Shown: positions 20,007 to 28,933, numbered from the stretch's first letter. The stretch is DNA of 64,000 nucleotides from Nocardioides plantarum (GCF_006346395.1 NZ_VDMS01000004.1:248001-312000), one strand, 5' to 3'. Notes: generated by a model not told the origin, from the letters alone. A program made the numbers and translations.

Positions 20007-20026
20007 TATCTCTTGACATCAAGATA
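20007..20026 (-). promoter_or_regulatory. Candidate operator in the acnA / ABC exporter divergent promoter region
   Basis: Minus strand TATCTTGATGTCAAGAGATA: arms TCTTGA and TCAAGA around a 2-nt centre, with near-symmetric TATC/GATA flanks. It lies ~100 nt above the acnA ATG and ~70 nt above the ABC permease GTG. The binding protein is not identified. Confidence 0.45.
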
Positions 20027-20092
20027 CACGAGGTCGAGAAGAATCCCGCACGACTTGGCGGCGCCGCCCGGCCCGAGTAGGTTCTCGCGCTT

Positions 20093-20899
20093 GTGCGCGA
20101 CACCGGGCGGGTCCACTGGCGGCTCCTCGTCGCGGGCTTCCGGCGCCAGTCGACCTATCGGCTCGCCGCGCTCGGCGGGCTGGTCGCCAACACCACGTTC
20201 GGGTTCCTCAAGGTGGCGATCCTCTTCGCCGCGGTCCGGGCCGCTGGTGGCGAGCTCGAGGGCTACGACATCGGCGCCGTGAGCGCCTACGTCTGGATCA
20301 GTCAGGCGATGCTCGGCTCGGTCAACCTCAACGGACGCACCGATCTCGCCGAGCGCATCCGCACCGGCGACGTCGCGGTGGACTTCCTGCGCCCGGTCGA
20401 CGTGCAGGGGGCCTTCGTGGCCACCGAGGTCGGCCGCTCGCTGTTCGCCTTCCTCCCCCGCGGGCTGCCGACGCTGACCATCGGCGTCCTCGTGGTCGGC
20501 GTACCGGCTCCCGACGACGTGGCGGCCTACCCCCTCGGCGCGGTCAGCGTCCTGCTGGCGATCACCGTCTCCGCCACGACCGTCTACCTGCTGGCGACCG
20601 CGGGGTTCTGGCTGGTCGAGACCCGCGGGCTGCAGGTGCTCTACATGATCGTGTCGGGGTTCTTCGCCGGGCTGTTCCTGCCGATCTGGTTCCTCCCCAC
20701 CTGGTTGTACGCCGTCGTGAGCGCGACGCCGTTCCCGTCGATGCTGATGTATCCCGCCGACATCCTCTCCGGCCGCGTCGACGGCGGCGGGGCCTTGCTG
20801 CACGTGCTCGTCCAGGCCGGTTGGCTCGTCGCGACCGTCGCGGCCGGCCAGTGGCTCACCCGCAGCGGGCGCCGACGGCTGGAGGTGCAGGGCGGATGA
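20093..20899 (+). CDS. ABC-2 type transporter permease (first of two)
   Basis: 268 aa, about six transmembrane helices (for example LAALGGLVANTTFGFLKVAI, LLAITVSATTVYLLATAGFW and LYMIVSGFFAGLFLPIWFL). The N-terminal block, the DLAERIRTGDVAVDFLRPVD cytoplasmic loop and the order permease-permease-ATPase match the DUF990/ABC-2 family of exporters. GTG 20093 has TAGGTT 9 nt upstream. The stop overlaps the next permease (ATGA). Probably forms a heterodimeric membrane channel with the next gene; the exported substrate (drug, dye or lipid) is unknown. Confidence 0.85.
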   Translation: MRDTGRVHWRLLVAGFRRQSTYRLAALGGLVANTTFGFLKVAILFAAVRAAGGELEGYDIGAVSAYVWISQAMLGSVNLNGRTDLAERIRTGDVAVDFLRPVDVQGAFVATEVGRSLFAFLPRGLPTLTIGVLVVGVPAPDDVAAYPLGAVSVLLAITVSATTVYLLATAGFWLVETRGLQVLYMIVSGFFAGLFLPIWFLPTWLYAVVSATPFPSMLMYPADILSGRVDGGGALLHVLVQAGWLVATVAAGQWLTRSGRRRLEVQGG

Positions 20900-21726
20900 G
20901 CGACCTCTCCACCCGGCTCTCGTCGCGCACGGCGCCGTACCGCGCCGTGCTCGCCTCGCGGATGCGCTCGCAGCGCAGCCACCGGGCGAGCTTCCGCGTC
21001 GACCTGCTCAGCTCCGTGCTCGTCGGCGTCGTCGAGCTCGCCGAGGTGACGGTGCTCTACCTCCAGGTCGACCGGATCGGCGGTCTCGACCTCGCCGCCG
21101 TGCTGCTGGTCTTCGCGATCTCCGACACCGGCTTCTCGCTGGCCGACATGGTCGCCGGGCACTGCGACACCATCCCGACCTACATCCGCGCCGGCACGCT
21201 AGACGTCTTCTACCTGCGGCCCCAGCCGCTGCTGCTCCAGCTGATGACCAGCGACCTGCAGCTGCGCCGCCTCGCGCGCGCCTCGGTGGGTGTCGCCGTG
21301 CTCGTGGTCGCCCTGGTGGTCAACGACCTGACCTGGGACGCCGCGACGATCGGCCTGCTGGCGCTGTCGCTCGTCTGCGCACCGCTCACGTTCGCCGCCC
21401 TGTTCGTCTGGGCGGCCGGCGCGCAGTTCTTCCTCGTCGACGGGGCCGAGACCACCAACGCGTTCGTGTACGGCGGCCGCTACGCCGCCACCCAGCCCGC
21501 GACCGTCTGGAGCCGGCCGTTGCTGGTCGTCTTCGGCTTCGTCTTCCCGATGGCGTTCACCGCGTTCCTGCCGGTGGTCACGCTGCTCGACCTCGACGGG
21601 GCCAGCCGGCTCGGACTCCCCGACTGGATCGGCTGGACCGCCCCGCTCGCCGTCGTGTGGGCCTGGGCCCTCGCGGCGCTGAGCTGGCGGCTCGGCGTCA
21701 GGCACTACCAAGGAGGCGGCGGATGA
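20896..21726 (+). CDS. ABC-2 type transporter permease (second, DUF990-like)
   Basis: 276 aa from ATG 20896, overlapping the previous stop by 4 bp. Six or so transmembrane helices (VDLLSSVLVGVVELAEVTVL, ASVGVAVLVVALVVNDL, TIGLLALSLVCAPLTFAALF, LLVVFGFVFPMAFTAFLPVV). The TYIRAGTLDVFYLRPQPLL loop is the counterpart of the RTGDVAVDFLRPVD loop in the first permease, so both subunits share the cytoplasmic coupling element. ATGA overlap with the ATPase gene. It forms the second half of the export channel. Confidence 0.85.
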   Translation: MSDLSTRLSSRTAPYRAVLASRMRSQRSHRASFRVDLLSSVLVGVVELAEVTVLYLQVDRIGGLDLAAVLLVFAISDTGFSLADMVAGHCDTIPTYIRAGTLDVFYLRPQPLLLQLMTSDLQLRRLARASVGVAVLVVALVVNDLTWDAATIGLLALSLVCAPLTFAALFVWAAGAQFFLVDGAETTNAFVYGGRYAATQPATVWSRPLLVVFGFVFPMAFTAFLPVVTLLDLDGASRLGLPDWIGWTAPLAVVWAWALAALSWRLGVRHYQGGGG

Positions 21727-22688
21727 GCGACAGCACCGACCCGATCATCAGGACCGAGGCGCTCGGGCGCGACTTCAGGGTCCGCGACGGCCTGGGGCGT
21801 CGTACGGTCGTGGCCGTCGACGACCTCTCCGTCGAGATCACCGCGGGCGAGGCCGTCGGCTACATCGGCGCCAACGGGGCCGGCAAGTCCACGACGATCA
21901 AGATGCTCACCGGCATCCTGGTGCCGACGCGCGGCAGCGTGACCACCTGCGGGCTCCGGCCGGTCCCCGACCGGCGACGCCTGGCCCGCGAGGTCGGCGT
22001 GGTCTTCGGCCAGCGCACGCAGCTTTGGTGGGACCTGCCGGTGAGCGAGTCGCTGCGCATCCTGGCCGCGATCCACTCCCTGTCCCCCGCCGCCGAGCGC
22101 GACCGGACCGACGAGCTGGTCGAGCGGCTCGAGCTCGAGGAGTTCCTCGCCACGCCCGTGCGGCAGCTGTCGCTGGGCCAGCGGATGCGGGCCGAGGTCG
22201 CCGCCGCGCTGCTGCACTCGCCCCGCCTGGTCATCCTCGACGAGCCCACCATCGGGCTCGACGTGCTGTCGAAGCAGCGGCTGCGCGAGTTCCTCGTCTC
22301 CGAGCGGCGCGAGCACGGCACGACGCTGCTGCTGACCACCCACGACATGGGCGACGTCGAGCGGCTCTGCGACCGGATCCTGCTGGTCGACCGCGGCTCG
22401 TTGGTCTTCGACGGCACCCTGGCCGGGCTCTCGGCCACCGTGGGCGCCGAGCGGGTGATGGTCGTCGACCTCGCCGCCCCCACTCCGGACCTCCTCGAGG
22501 TCGAGGGCACGGTCCACCGCGGCAGCGAGGGCGGCGGCCTGCGCCAACGGCTGGGCTTCGACCCCGGCACCACCACCGCCTCACGCGTGCTCGCCCAGGT
22601 GGCCGAGCACGCCGAGGTCGTCGACCTGGCGATCGAGGAGCCCGACGTCGAGGACGTCGTACGCCGGGTCTACGCCTCCCGACGCTGA
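21723..22688 (+). CDS. ABC transporter ATP-binding protein (ABC-2 exporter)
   Basis: 321 aa from ATG 21723. Walker A GANGAGKSTTIK (~50), Q-loop VVFGQRTQLWWDLP, signature LSLGQRMRAEV (the usual LSGGQ is LSLGQ), Walker B LVILDEPTIGLD, switch LLLTTHD. The QRTQLWWDLP segment and the C-terminal ~90-residue extension are typical of ATPases paired with DUF990-type permeases. It powers export by the two permeases. Its TGA stop lies within the first of two long palindromes. Confidence 0.93.
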   Translation: MSDSTDPIIRTEALGRDFRVRDGLGRRTVVAVDDLSVEITAGEAVGYIGANGAGKSTTIKMLTGILVPTRGSVTTCGLRPVPDRRRLAREVGVVFGQRTQLWWDLPVSESLRILAAIHSLSPAAERDRTDELVERLELEEFLATPVRQLSLGQRMRAEVAAALLHSPRLVILDEPTIGLDVLSKQRLREFLVSERREHGTTLLLTTHDMGDVERLCDRILLVDRGSLVFDGTLAGLSATVGAERVMVVDLAAPTPDLLEVEGTVHRGSEGGGLRQRLGFDPGTTTASRVLAQVAEHAEVVDLAIEEPDVEDVVRRVYASRR

Positions 22689-22716
22689 CCCGTCGCCCAT
22701 GGGCGACGGGTCAGCG
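22683..22716. terminator. 34-bp perfect palindrome (terminator-like), copy 1
   Basis: Perfect palindrome with half-site cgctgacccgtcgccca. It starts within the last codons of the ABC ATPase gene and contains its stop codon. In RNA it forms a 15-16 bp stem with a tiny loop. The core gacccgtcgccc is repeated in copy 2. Confidence 0.75.
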
Positions 22717-22726
22717 TGGAAGTCGC

Positions 22727-22758
22727 ATCGACCCGTCGCCCATGGGCGACGGGTCGAT
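22727..22758. terminator. 32-bp perfect palindrome (terminator-like), copy 2
   Basis: Perfect palindrome with half-site atcgacccgtcgccca. It shares a 26-bp core with copy 1 and starts 10 nt after it. It ends 12 nt before the stop of the convergent vWA gene, so the pair probably terminates both converging transcripts. Confidence 0.75.
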
Positions 22759-22770
22759 CGAGCGGGACTC

Positions 22771-23568
22771 TCAGACGATGAGGCCGAGCTTGCGGGCCTC
22801 GGCGACGTACTCGCCATACTCGTCGAGCAGGGCGTCGATCAGGGCCTCGTCGGACAGGGAGTCGATGGAGCCGATCGGCTTGTAGTCGGCGTTGTCGATG
22901 ACCCGCTCCTGCAGGTCGTCGAGCTTCTGCAGGAAGTCGAACGACTCGGCGCCGATGGACAGGAACTTCCAGAAGATCGGTGCGGTCGACACCTCGATCA
23001 GCGCCTGCACGGCCTGGGGCTTGGAGTTGGGCGCACCGTCGGTGAGGAAGATGGCGAACACCGGCTCGTTGGCCGGGCGCAGGCCGTCGGGCAGCGCCAC
23101 GTCGACGGCGCCCTCGACCTTCTTCTTGCGACCGAAGAGCCCCTTCTTCTCGCCCCCGGCCTGCTGGACGAGCTTGGGCGGCGCGAAGCCGAAGTGGTCG
23201 CGGACGACCCGGAACGCCCCGGCGTAGTCGGTGGTGCCCATCCGCCGGCCCTCGGTCAGCCGGGTGACCGCACCCGCGTAGTTGTCGAGCGGCACCTCGC
23301 CGAGGTAGGCCGCTGAGGAGTCGAAGACGAAGAAGTCGATCGCGCCGTCGTCGTCGAGCTGGGTGGCCAGGGCGAGGATCCGCTCGGTGAGGTTCTGCAC
23401 GCGCCCGGAGCTGTACTCGCGCGACATCGAGCCGCTGAAGTCCATGACGACCGCGACCTTGGCCTTGGTGCCGAACAGGTTGCGCTTCTCGAGGCTGACC
23501 TTGGCCGTCTTGGCCAGGGAGACCAGACCGGGGGCGGTGGACTCGACCTTGTCGAGGGAGATGGGCAT
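22771..23568 (-). CDS. vWA-domain protein (TerF/TerY-like)
   Basis: 265 aa from ATG 23568. An N-terminal ~35 residues (MPISLDKVESTAPGLVSLAK) is followed by a von Willebrand A domain. The MIDAS is complete: VVMDFSGSMS (~43-52, DxSxS), the Thr in GTTDYAGA, and IFLTDGAPN. A Lys-rich insert (KKGLFGRKKKVEG) interrupts the domain. Similar proteins occur with tellurium-resistance (ter) genes, but no other ter gene is visible here. Probably mediates metal-dependent protein interactions in the cytoplasm; partner unknown. Confidence 0.82.
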   Translation of the reverse strand: MPISLDKVESTAPGLVSLAKTAKVSLEKRNLFGTKAKVAVVMDFSGSMSREYSSGRVQNLTERILALATQLDDDGAIDFFVFDSSAAYLGEVPLDNYAGAVTRLTEGRRMGTTDYAGAFRVVRDHFGFAPPKLVQQAGGEKKGLFGRKKKVEGAVDVALPDGLRPANEPVFAIFLTDGAPNSKPQAVQALIEVSTAPIFWKFLSIGAESFDFLQKLDDLQERVIDNADYKPIGSIDSLSDEALIDALLDEYGEYVAEARKLGLIV

Positions 23569-23630
23569 CGGTGACCTTCCGTCGGGGGGTGGGGACGGGC
23601 CCATCCTGGCCGACGGCACCTGAGCCGGGC

Positions 23631-24458
23631 TCAGCCCTGGGCGAGCTCCGCGTTGTCCTGCCACTGCTCCCAGGTGGCGAGGCGCGACTCGTAGTCGGCC
23701 TTGGCGATGCCCAGCGGCGCCGAGCCGAGGAACGCGCGCAGCGGCGGCTCCTCGGCGTCGACGATGCGCAGGACGGCGGCGGCCGAGGCGGTCGGGTCGC
23801 CCGGGGTCCCGCCGCGCTGCTTGCGCTGCTCGGCGACCTGCTCGCGCAGGGCGTCGTACGCCGGGAGCCCGGCCGAGCGGGAGGCCGAGGACCCGCCCCA
23901 GTCGGTGGCGAACCCGCCCGGCTCGATGAGGGTGACGTGGATGCCGAAGCCGGCGACCTCCTGGGCCAGGGCCTGCGAGAAGCCCTCCAGGGCCCACTTC
24001 GACGCGTGGTAGGCGCCGACGAGGGGGAACGCCGAGATGCCGCCGATCGAGGACACCTGCAGGATGTGGCCCGAGCCCTGCTCGCGCAGGAACGGCAGCG
24101 CGGCCTGGGTCACCCACATCGCCCCGAAGACGTTGGTCTCCATCTGGGCGCGGAACTCGGCCTCGGTGAGCTCCTCGACGAAGCCGAAGTGGCCGTAGCC
24201 GGCGTTGTTGACCACCACGTCGAGGCGGCCGAAGTGCTCGTGGGCGCGGCCGACCGCGGCGACGTCGGCGTCGTGGTCGGTGACGTCGAGCTCGATCGGG
24301 AGCACGGCGTCGCCGTACTTCTCGACCAGGTCGTCGAGGGTGGAGGTGTCGCGTGCGGTGGCGGCGACGCGGTCGCCACGCTCGAGGGCCGCGATGCTCC
24401 ACTCGCGGCCGAAGCCGCGCGAGGCGCCGGTGATGAACCAGATCTTCGGAGTGCTCAT
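23631..24458 (-). CDS. SDR-family oxidoreductase
   Basis: 275 aa from ATG 24458. Cofactor motif TGASRGFG (~10-17), Asp of the NNAGYG strand, catalytic YHASKW with Ser upstream (QVSSIGG) are all present. The GFATDWGGSSA loop after the active site and the size suit classical SDRs acting on bulky carbonyls (as in short-chain dehydrogenases next to aldehyde metabolism). Substrate unknown. The ATG has TAGCGT 7 nt upstream. Separate promoter from the aldehyde dehydrogenase gene 70 bp upstream. Confidence 0.9.
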   Translation of the reverse strand: MSTPKIWFITGASRGFGREWSIAALERGDRVAATARDTSTLDDLVEKYGDAVLPIELDVTDHDADVAAVGRAHEHFGRLDVVVNNAGYGHFGFVEELTEAEFRAQMETNVFGAMWVTQAALPFLREQGSGHILQVSSIGGISAFPLVGAYHASKWALEGFSQALAQEVAGFGIHVTLIEPGGFATDWGGSSASRSAGLPAYDALREQVAEQRKQRGGTPGDPTASAAAVLRIVDAEEPPLRAFLGSAPLGIAKADYESRLATWEQWQDNAELAQG

Positions 24459-24465
24459 GCCTGCG

Positions 24466-24471
24466 ACGCTA
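24466..24471 (-). promoter_or_regulatory. -10 box of the SDR gene
   Basis: Minus strand TAGCGT, 7 nt before the ATG at 24458; leaderless-type spacing. Confidence 0.45.
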
Positions 24472-24528
24472 GGAGCTGGACCGCACTCCAGGTCAAGGGG
24501 CCATCGGGGTGGGTTCCAGGCCCTACAC

Positions 24529-25926
24529 CTAGTCGGCCACGTAGAACATCCGCTTGTTGACGAACTCGTCCATGCCCAGCGGCCCGAGCTCGCGACCGAA
24601 GCCACTGCGCTTGACGCCACCGAACGGCACCTCGGCGCCTTCCCCGGCCGGGGTGTTGACGTTGGACATGCCCACCTCGAGCCGCTGCGCGACGCCACGG
24701 GCCCGCTCGGTGTCGGTGCTGAACACCGCCCCGCCGAGGCCGTAGGCGCTGTCGTTGGCCAGGGTGAGGGCCTCGTCGTCGTCGGAGACCGCGTAGACCA
24801 CGGCCACCGGCCCGAAGAGCTCCTCGCGATAGGCGCGCATGTCCTCGGTGACCCCGGTCAGCACGGCGGGTGAGTAGTAGGCGGCCGGTGCCTCCCCGAG
24901 CACTCCCCCGGCGTGCAGGGTCGCGCCCTTGCTCACCGCGTCGTCGACCTGAGCCGCCACCAGCTCGGCCGCAGCGCGCGAGGAGAGCGGGGCGAACGTG
25001 CCCTCGGCCTCCTCGGCCGGATCACCGGGCCGCAGGCCCTGGGCCCGCTCGGTGAGCCGTGCGACGAAGTCGTCGTAGACGTCCTGCATCACGATCATGC
25101 GCTTGTTGGAGTTGCAGGCCTGGCCGGTGTTGCTGATCCGGGTGTCCCAGGCGAGGTCGGCGGCGCCGGCCGCGTCGTCGGTGTCGAGGACGATGTAGGG
25201 GTCGGAGCCGCCGAGCTCGAGCACGCACTTCTTCAGGTTCTTGCCGGCGATGGCCGCGACCACCGATCCCGCACGCTCCGAGCCGGTGAGGGAGACGCCC
25301 GCGATGCGCGGGTCGCCGATGACCTGCTCGATCTGCTCGAAGGTGGCGAACACGTTGACGTAGGCGCCCTCCGGCAGGCCGGCATCGACCATGATCTGCT
25401 GGACCGCCAGCGCGGACCGCGGCACCGACTCGGCGTGCTTGAGCACGATGGTGTTGCCCAGCATCAGGTTGGGCGCCGCGAACCGGGCGATCTGGTAGAA
25501 GGGGTAGTTCCACGGCATGATCCCCAGCAGCGGGCCGATGGGGAGCCGCTGGACCATCGCCTGGCCGCCGGAGAACGTCGTGATCGGCTGGTCGGCCGCC
25601 AGCCCCGGCCCCTCCGTCGCGAAGTAGTCGAAGATCTGACCGCAGAACTCCGCCTCCTCGCGAGCCTCGCCCAGCGGCTTGCCCATCTCCTCGGTCGCGA
25701 TCGCGGCCAGCTCGTCCCGCCGCTCGGCGAACAGCTCCCCGATCCTGGTGACCGTCCTCGCCCGCTCGGCGATGGGCACGTCGCGCCAGACGCCGTACGC
25801 CGCGTGCGCACCGGCGAGCGCCGACTCGATCTCCTGGTCGGTCGCGTGGTCGAAGGTCTCCACGACCTTGCCCGTCGCCGGGTTGACCACCTGGTAGGCC
25901 GGTCCGGATGTCCTCGCGTCGCTCAT
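24529..25926 (-). CDS. gabD: NAD(P)-dependent succinate-semialdehyde dehydrogenase-type ALDH
   Basis: 465 aa. Aldehyde dehydrogenase landmarks: PWNYPF oxyanion Asn (~127), KHAESVPRSAL cofactor loop, SLTGSERAG, catalytic Glu in LELGGSDP and catalytic Cys in NTGQACNSNKRM (~270), and GFGRELGPLG at the C-terminus. The length and motifs match the SSADH/GabD1 group, which oxidises succinate semialdehyde to succinate. Neighbouring GabT and amine oxidases support a GABA/putrescine route; it could also oxidise 4-aminobutanal. Leadered start with gagaggg upstream of ATG 25926. Confidence 0.88.
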   Translation of the reverse strand: MSDARTSGPAYQVVNPATGKVVETFDHATDQEIESALAGAHAAYGVWRDVPIAERARTVTRIGELFAERRDELAAIATEEMGKPLGEAREEAEFCGQIFDYFATEGPGLAADQPITTFSGGQAMVQRLPIGPLLGIMPWNYPFYQIARFAAPNLMLGNTIVLKHAESVPRSALAVQQIMVDAGLPEGAYVNVFATFEQIEQVIGDPRIAGVSLTGSERAGSVVAAIAGKNLKKCVLELGGSDPYIVLDTDDAAGAADLAWDTRISNTGQACNSNKRMIVMQDVYDDFVARLTERAQGLRPGDPAEEAEGTFAPLSSRAAAELVAAQVDDAVSKGATLHAGGVLGEAPAAYYSPAVLTGVTEDMRAYREELFGPVAVVYAVSDDDEALTLANDSAYGLGGAVFSTDTERARGVAQRLEVGMSNVNTPAGEGAEVPFGGVKRSGFGRELGPLGMDEFVNKRMFYVAD

Positions 25927-25994
25927 GATGTCCCTCTCCTGGTCGTGCGCCGTCGTGTCGTGTCGAAACTAGCCCCGTCACCGGGCGGGTGCCG

Positions 25995-27359
25995 TCACCC
26001 GAGGTCGGCCAGCACCTCCCGCGCGGCCCGCTGGCCGGCGTCAACGGCGCCCTCCATGTAGCCGCTCCAGGCGAGCGCGGTCTCGGTCGCGGCCCACTTG
26101 ATCGGCCCGATCGGCTCAGCGAGCGATGCCCCGAAGTGGATCCACCCGCAGGGCCCGGGGTTGGCGTTGTAGCAGCCGCGCGTCCACTGCCGCTCGACCC
26201 AGGCCCCCTCGACGATCAGCTCGGGCTTCGCCGCCCGCGGTCCGAAGTGGCGGACCAGCTCGTCGCGGAGGGCGGCCTGTCGCTGCTCGTCGGGCCAGCG
26301 TCCCTGGACCCGCGCGTTCTCCCCCTCGAGGAAGGCCAGGATGATGCCGGGACCGCCGTCGCCCTCCGGCATGCAGGAGTCGTTCGACATCCGGGCGGGG
26401 CCGGCGTCGGAGATCAGCTGGGCGTTGAGCCCCTCGTCGCGCCAGAAGGGCTCGTCGTAGAGCACGAACGACTTGTGGGCAGACGCCTGCGGCAGTCGCT
26501 GGGTCAGCTGGTCGCGCACGCCCGGCAGCGGCGGGTCGTACATGATCCGCCCGGCCAGGGTCGGCGCGAGCGCGACGATGACCTGCTTGCCCTTCGCCAC
26601 GAGGCCGCCGCGACAGCCGACCGTCACGACGCCGTCGCCGACGTCGATGGTCAGCACCGGCGACTCCAGGACCACCCGCTCCCCCAGCTCGTCGGCCAGG
26701 CGCTGCGGGATCTGGCCGGTCCCGCCGACGAACCGCTTCGTCTGCGCGCCGCCCTCCGACTCGCTGAGGAGGTCGGCGGTGACGCCGCACGTGACGACGT
26801 TGACGAGCAGCCCGAGCAGCGACACCTCGACCGTCGGCACCGCCAGGATGCCGACCGTGCAGATCTCCAGCAGCTCACGACCGACCGCCGAGAGACCCTG
26901 CTGGTCGTACCACTGCCCCACCGAGATCCGGTCCCACTCGTCGGCCCTCGGCGCCGCCCACGGGGCCGCCACGTCGACGCTCTCGGCCATCGCGTCGAGC
27001 GTGCGCAGCACCCGCTCGACCTGCGCGACCTCGTCGGCGTACGCCGAGTGGAAGGCCTCACCGCGAAGGATCCGCCCGCCGAACTCGTACGACGTGTCAC
27101 CGTCCTCGAGCTGCTGGTAGAGCCCGATCCCGAGCTCGGAGGCGAGTGCCTCCATTCGGTGGTGGGTGTCGCCGATCCACTGGGCGCCGAGCTCCAAGAA
27201 GACGTCGGGCACCGGCTCCTCGGTGAGGATCCGCCCCCCGACGCGATCGTTGGCCTCCAGCACGAGCGGCTCGCGACCGGCCCTCAGCACCTCGCGCGCC
27301 GCGATCAGCCCGGACAGCCCGGCCCCCACGACGATGACGTCCGCCTCACGTGCGTTCAT
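25995..27359 (-). CDS. Flavin monoamine oxidase family protein (putrescine oxidase-like)
   Basis: 454 aa from ATG 27359. FAD-binding VVGAGLSGLIAAREV (~11-25), LEANDRVGGRILT, ELGAQWIGDTHHRMEAL and the C-terminal CGWIHFGASLAEP plus GYMEGAVDAGQRAA are the standard flavin amine oxidase pieces. It oxidises an amine to aldehyde, ammonia and H2O2. Similarity to actinobacterial putrescine oxidases and the gene context suggest a diamine substrate. Overlaps the PuuB-like gene by 4 bp (ATGA), so the two are one operon. Confidence 0.88.
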   Translation of the reverse strand: MNAREADVIVVGAGLSGLIAAREVLRAGREPLVLEANDRVGGRILTEEPVPDVFLELGAQWIGDTHHRMEALASELGIGLYQQLEDGDTSYEFGGRILRGEAFHSAYADEVAQVERVLRTLDAMAESVDVAAPWAAPRADEWDRISVGQWYDQQGLSAVGRELLEICTVGILAVPTVEVSLLGLLVNVVTCGVTADLLSESEGGAQTKRFVGGTGQIPQRLADELGERVVLESPVLTIDVGDGVVTVGCRGGLVAKGKQVIVALAPTLAGRIMYDPPLPGVRDQLTQRLPQASAHKSFVLYDEPFWRDEGLNAQLISDAGPARMSNDSCMPEGDGGPGIILAFLEGENARVQGRWPDEQRQAALRDELVRHFGPRAAKPELIVEGAWVERQWTRGCYNANPGPCGWIHFGASLAEPIGPIKWAATETALAWSGYMEGAVDAGQRAAREVLADLG

Positions 27360-28774
27360 GACTCGAACCCCAGTCCCATCTTGTCGAGGGTGCGCAGCCA
27401 CAGGTTGCGCTGCCCGCCGTTGCGGTCGGCCGCCGCGATCGCCATCCGGGTGGCGGTGATCGCACCGAAGCGGATCGGCTCCGGCGGGAAGGGCAGCGGC
27501 TTGCTGCGCACCATGTGCAGCCGGGTGCGCTCGGTGTCGAGGCCGTCGACCAGGTCGAGGAGCACGCGCGCCCCGAAGCGGCTGGCTCCGACGCCGAGAC
27601 CGGTGTAGCCGGCGACGTAGGCCAGCCGACCGGCGTACGCCGTGCCCCAGAAGGCCGTGAAACGGCTGCACGTGTCGATCGCGCCGCCCCAGCGGTGGGT
27701 GAAGGCGAGTCCCTCGAGCTGCGGGAAGGTCTCGAAGAACTGCTCGGCCAGGAGCCGGTACGTCGAGGGGCGGTGGTCGTACTCCGCGCGCACCTTGCCG
27801 CCGTAGTGGTAGATCGCGTCGTAGCCGCCCCACAGGATGCGGTTGTCGGCGGTGAGGCGGTAGTAGTGGAACTGGTTCGCCGCGTCGGCGAGGCCCTCGC
27901 GCCCCTCCCAGCCGATCGAGGCGAGCTGGTCGGCGTCGAGCGGCTCGGTGACGAGGACGTAGTCGTAGACCGGGACGATGAAGTGCTGCAGCCGCCGGAG
28001 CAGCCCGGTCTCCGCGTTGGTCGCCAGCACGACCTTGCCGGCCCTCACCGCACCGAGGTCGGTGGTCGCCCGCAGGCCCGCCCCGTCGCCGGACAGATCG
28101 GTGACGCGCGTGTGCTCGTGCAGCCGGACGCCGAGGTCGAGGCAGGCCCGCTTGAGCCCCCAGGCCAGCTTGGCCGGATGCACCATGGCCACGCCGTCGG
28201 GATCGTGGAGGGCCGCGAGGTAGGTCGGCGAGTCGACGCGTGCCCGGGCCTGGTCGGCGTCGAGGAACCGCATCGAGCCGCCGTTCTCGTTGACCGTGTC
28301 GGCGAGCTGACGGAGGTCGTCGACCTGCCAGGCGGCCGTGGCGAGGTCGAGCTCGCCCGTCCGCTCCCACTCGGCATCGATGCCGTGGCGGCGCAGCGTG
28401 TCCTCGATGCCGTCGAGGTTCTGCGCGCCCATCCGCTGCAGGGTGTCGAACTCCTGGGGAAACCGCTCGAGGCCGTTGGCCTCGCCGTGGGTCAGGCTGG
28501 CCGAGCAGAAGCCGCCGTTGCGACCCGACGCACCCCAGCCGACCTCGTGGCCCTCGACGACGAGCACGTCGCGCGACGGGTCGTCCTCCTTGGCCTGCAG
28601 GGCAGCCCACAGACCGGAGTAGCCGCCGCCCACGACCAGCAGGTCGGCGGTGGTCTGCCCGACCAGGGCGGGCGCAGGGGCCGGGCGCGCGGGGTCGGCC
28701 AGCCAGAAGACGGCCGGCTCGGCCTCGGCGAGGGAGGCATGAGCGGCAGACGCGGCGACCGCACGGGATGTCAT
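27356..28774 (-). CDS. FAD-dependent oxidoreductase, PuuB/DadA type
   Basis: 472 aa from ATG 28774. The dinucleotide motif LVVGGGYSGLWAALQAK (~46-62) is followed by VGWGASGRNGGFCSASL, the region typical of PuuB (gamma-glutamylputrescine oxidase) and related DAO-family proteins. RWGGAIDTCSRFTAFWG and GYTGLGVGASRFGARVLLDL complete the FAD domain. It probably oxidises an amine or amino acid. In this cluster a role in putrescine/polyamine breakdown is inferred; no gamma-glutamylputrescine synthetase is in the window. Promoter TACGAT lies 6 nt above the ATG. Confidence 0.87.
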   Translation of the reverse strand: MTSRAVAASAAHASLAEAEPAVFWLADPARPAPAPALVGQTTADLLVVGGGYSGLWAALQAKEDDPSRDVLVVEGHEVGWGASGRNGGFCSASLTHGEANGLERFPQEFDTLQRMGAQNLDGIEDTLRRHGIDAEWERTGELDLATAAWQVDDLRQLADTVNENGGSMRFLDADQARARVDSPTYLAALHDPDGVAMVHPAKLAWGLKRACLDLGVRLHEHTRVTDLSGDGAGLRATTDLGAVRAGKVVLATNAETGLLRRLQHFIVPVYDYVLVTEPLDADQLASIGWEGREGLADAANQFHYYRLTADNRILWGGYDAIYHYGGKVRAEYDHRPSTYRLLAEQFFETFPQLEGLAFTHRWGGAIDTCSRFTAFWGTAYAGRLAYVAGYTGLGVGASRFGARVLLDLVDGLDTERTRLHMVRSKPLPFPPEPIRFGAITATRMAIAAADRNGGQRNLWLRTLDKMGLGFES

Positions 28775-28780
28775 CACGCA

Positions 28781-28786
28781 ATCGTA
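28781..28786 (-). promoter_or_regulatory. -10 box of the PuuB-like/amine oxidase operon
   Basis: Minus strand TACGAT, 6 nt before the ATG at 28774; leaderless-type spacing. Confidence 0.5.
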
Positions 28787-28933
28787 GGGACGACGGTGGC
28801 ACGCGACGCCCCGAACGGGGACACTCGGTCGACGGGTCGACGATGTCAGTCGTGGTGCCGGACACCGACGCCTTGGCCCGCCCGCCGATGATGGTGTGCT
28901 GAGGCGAGGCCGAACCACTGGAAGAGGGAACAC

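Noticed and set aside
20013..20041. TTGACA as a -35 promoter element for the ABC exporter
   Set aside because: No acceptable -10 at 16-18 nt spacing; the TTGACA is part of the inverted repeat, and TAGGTT at 20078 is a better -10.
22771..23568. Tellurium-resistance (ter) operon
   Set aside because: The vWA protein resembles TerF/TerY, but no TerD, TerC or other ter gene is adjacent.
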